Notes under the pieces: model-generated
Told to the model about the DNA's origin: nothing
Seen by the model: the letters and a program-made list of their open reading frames with translations, nothing else
Database searches by the model: none
NCBI GenBank assembly: GCA_964451935.1
Contig: CAYVKE010000146.1
Location: 1-7,248, forward strand
Reading direction: 5' to 3'
From: CALFXN01 sp964451935
Lineage (GTDB): Bacteria > Synergistota > Synergistia > Synergistales > Aminobacteriaceae
DNA: 7,248 bases
Translations under genes and position numbers: made by a program
Part shown: piece by piece, positions 6,257 to 7,248 of the stretch
How positions within the stretch are numbered: position 1 is the first letter of the stretch
Layout: each line of letters opens with the position of its first letter

Positions 6257-7172
6257 CGAGCGACACCTCCCGTTCGATCAGGCCGGATTGCTTCGCGAAC
6301 GCCGCAAAGGCTTCCCATCCCTTTCTGTCGAAGCGCTGCGACGAGGCGTACTGCGGCAGGGTGCGGGCGAAGGCTTCCCGCTCCATGTCGCGGGGCGCTT
6401 CGGGAACGGCCGCGAAGTACAGCTCCAGCGCCTCCTGCGGATGCTCCCTCGTCCACGCGATTCCCTTCGCGAGGCATTCCGTGAATCGGCGGATGGCGGC
6501 CTTCCGGGCCGCGAAGGCGTCCTTTCCGGCGACGATGATGAGTTCGTCATAATCGGGAATGCCGTGCTTTTCGAGTTCGAACCACTGCGGGGCGAGCCCC
6601 TTGTGTTCGAGTTCGACCGTCTCGTAGTTCTTGAACGGCCCCATGATCGCGTCCACGGCGCCTGCGGCCAGCGAGGGGACGATGGTGAATCCGACGTTGA
6701 CGGCTTCGTAGTTCGCGACGCCGTTTCGTTCGGCGAACGCTTTGAGGAGGATGTCCATCATTCCGGCGACCGTGTAGCCGATCTTCTTTCCCGACAGGTC
6801 CGACGGCTTTTCGATCCCTTTCCCCTTGAGGAAGAGAAGCGTCGAAAGCGGGTGTTCGACGAGGCGTCCGACGGCGCGGACCGGAATCCCTGCGGAGGCC
6901 GCCACGATCGTCTGCGGCTGATACCCCACGGCGAGATCGACCTGTCCGGCCGCGGCAAGCTTGAGCGCGTCGGCCGTTTCGGACGGCGAAAGGTACTCGA
7001 CCTCGATTCCGGCTTCTTTCAGAAAACCTTTGTCCCGTGCGACGAACAGCGGAACGTGGTCCACGTTGGGGAACCAGTCGAGCATCACCGTCAGCCTTTC
7101 CGCCGCCGGGGCGGCGTGGACGGGCAGCGCAGCGAACAGAGCGAGCGCCAGAAGTGCAAGAACTTTTCTCAT
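6234..7172 (-). CDS. ThiY/NMT1-type periplasmic substrate-binding protein (probable thiamine pyrimidine precursor)
   Basis: This 312-residue protein belongs to the NMT1/THI5-like solute-binding group that includes ThiY, the binding protein for formylaminopyrimidine or HMP precursors. Residues 1-20 form a signal peptide (MRKV start, hydrophobic core, cleavage likely at VHA-AP) without a lipobox Cys, implying a soluble periplasmic protein. The mature start VMLDWFPNVDHVPLFVARDKG (29-49), DLAVGYQPQT (79-88), DLSGKKIGY (125-133) and DAIMGPFKNYE (174-184) follow the family order. The ATG at 7172 has AGAGGAGG 7 nt upstream (7180-7187 on the complement). thiW follows with a 23-nt overlap. The expected ABC permease and ATPase are not downstream, where thiW and then an unknown gene lie instead; they may be beyond the window edge. 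Pyrimidine specificity is inferred from the family and the nearby thiD, thiM and thiW. A related taurine/nitrate-type ligand cannot be excluded. Confidence 0.85.
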   Translation of the reverse strand: MRKVLALLALALFAALPVHAAPAAERLTVMLDWFPNVDHVPLFVARDKGFLKEAGIEVEYLSPSETADALKLAAAGQVDLAVGYQPQTIVAASAGIPVRAVGRLVEHPLSTLLFLKGKGIEKPSDLSGKKIGYTVAGMMDILLKAFAERNGVANYEAVNVGFTIVPSLAAGAVDAIMGPFKNYETVELEHKGLAPQWFELEKHGIPDYDELIIVAGKDAFAARKAAIRRFTECLAKGIAWTREHPQEALELYFAAVPEAPRDMEREAFARTLPQYASSQRFDRKGWEAFAAFAKQSGLIEREVSLDDLIQGE

Positions 7173-7179
7173 GTGTGAG

Positions 7180-7187
7180 CCTCCTCT
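7180..7187 (-). promoter_or_regulatory. Strong Shine-Dalgarno for the binding-protein gene
   Basis: AGAGGAGG on the - strand, 7 nt before the ATG at 7172, fixes the start. It lies 7 nt downstream of the inverted repeat at 7195-7209. Confidence 0.75.
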
Positions 7188-7194
7188 ATGGATT

Positions 7195-7209
7195 GTCCCG
7201 AATCGGGAC
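7195..7209 (-). repeat. Perfect inverted repeat in the leader of the binding-protein/thiW operon
   Basis: GTCCCGA-A-TCGGGAC is a perfect 7-bp inverted repeat around one base (6-bp stem with a 3-nt loop as RNA). It precedes the ribosome-binding site by 7 nt and has no U-tract behind it in the - direction. It could be an operator or a leader hairpin. A second, weaker repeat, GATTT-GCGGA-AAATC, is at 7224-7238. Confidence 0.4.
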
Positions 7210-7248
7210 GCGTGTTGCTTCGCGATTTGCGGAAAATCAGTTCTTCCA

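Noticed and set aside
5961..7178. 405-codon + strand frame opposite thiW and the binding-protein gene.
   Set aside because: Antisense shadow; the - strand frames have clear families, good Shine-Dalgarno sites and a signal peptide.

Overview
The window is a high-GC (roughly 60-65% by eye), densely packed bacterial chromosomal segment with eight protein genes, almost no intergenic space and no RNA gene, mobile element or CRISPR array. The likely host is a diderm (Gram-negative-type) bacterium. The substrate-binding protein at the right end has a signal-peptidase-I type leader without a lipobox cysteine, as expected for a free periplasmic protein. The two phospholipid enzymes are the short, so-called Gram-positive/archaeal-like forms. 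The combination with ThiW suggests an anaerobe, for example a member of Synergistota, but that placement is a low-confidence guess.

Left part (1-3060, + strand): the 3' two thirds of gyrA (DNA gyrase subunit A, truncated by the window edge), then psd (phosphatidylserine decarboxylase) after 4 nt, then pssA (phosphatidylserine synthase) overlapping psd by 20 nt. PssA makes phosphatidylserine and Psd decarboxylates it, so the pair makes up the phosphatidylethanolamine branch of membrane lipid synthesis. The last ~100 bp of psd switch to AT-rich codons and contain a good sigma70-like promoter (TTGACG-18-TACAAT), probably an internal promoter for pssA. A GC-rich hairpin follows pssA.

Middle (3078-4705, + strand): thiD (HMP/HMP-P kinase) and an overlapping, divergent thiM (hydroxyethylthiazole kinase), the two kinases that salvage the pyrimidine and thiazole halves of thiamine.

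Right part (4732-7172, - strand, convergent with thiM): reading leftward, a ThiY/NMT1-type periplasmic binding protein (probably for a thiamine pyrimidine precursor), a ThiW-type ECF S-component (probably for the thiazole precursor) overlapping it by 23 nt, and then an unrecognised 313-residue protein with one C-terminal membrane anchor and apparently its own extended -10 promoter. Taken together, 3078-7172 looks like a thiamine-precursor salvage island. Two uptake proteins on one strand match two kinases on the other, one pair for each half of the vitamin. No TPP riboswitch is recognisable in the leaders that can be seen.

The items most worth a second look are the unknown tail-anchored protein, the altered anion-hole motif of ThiM, the promoter embedded in psd, and the binding protein whose next gene is an ECF S-component instead of an ABC permease.
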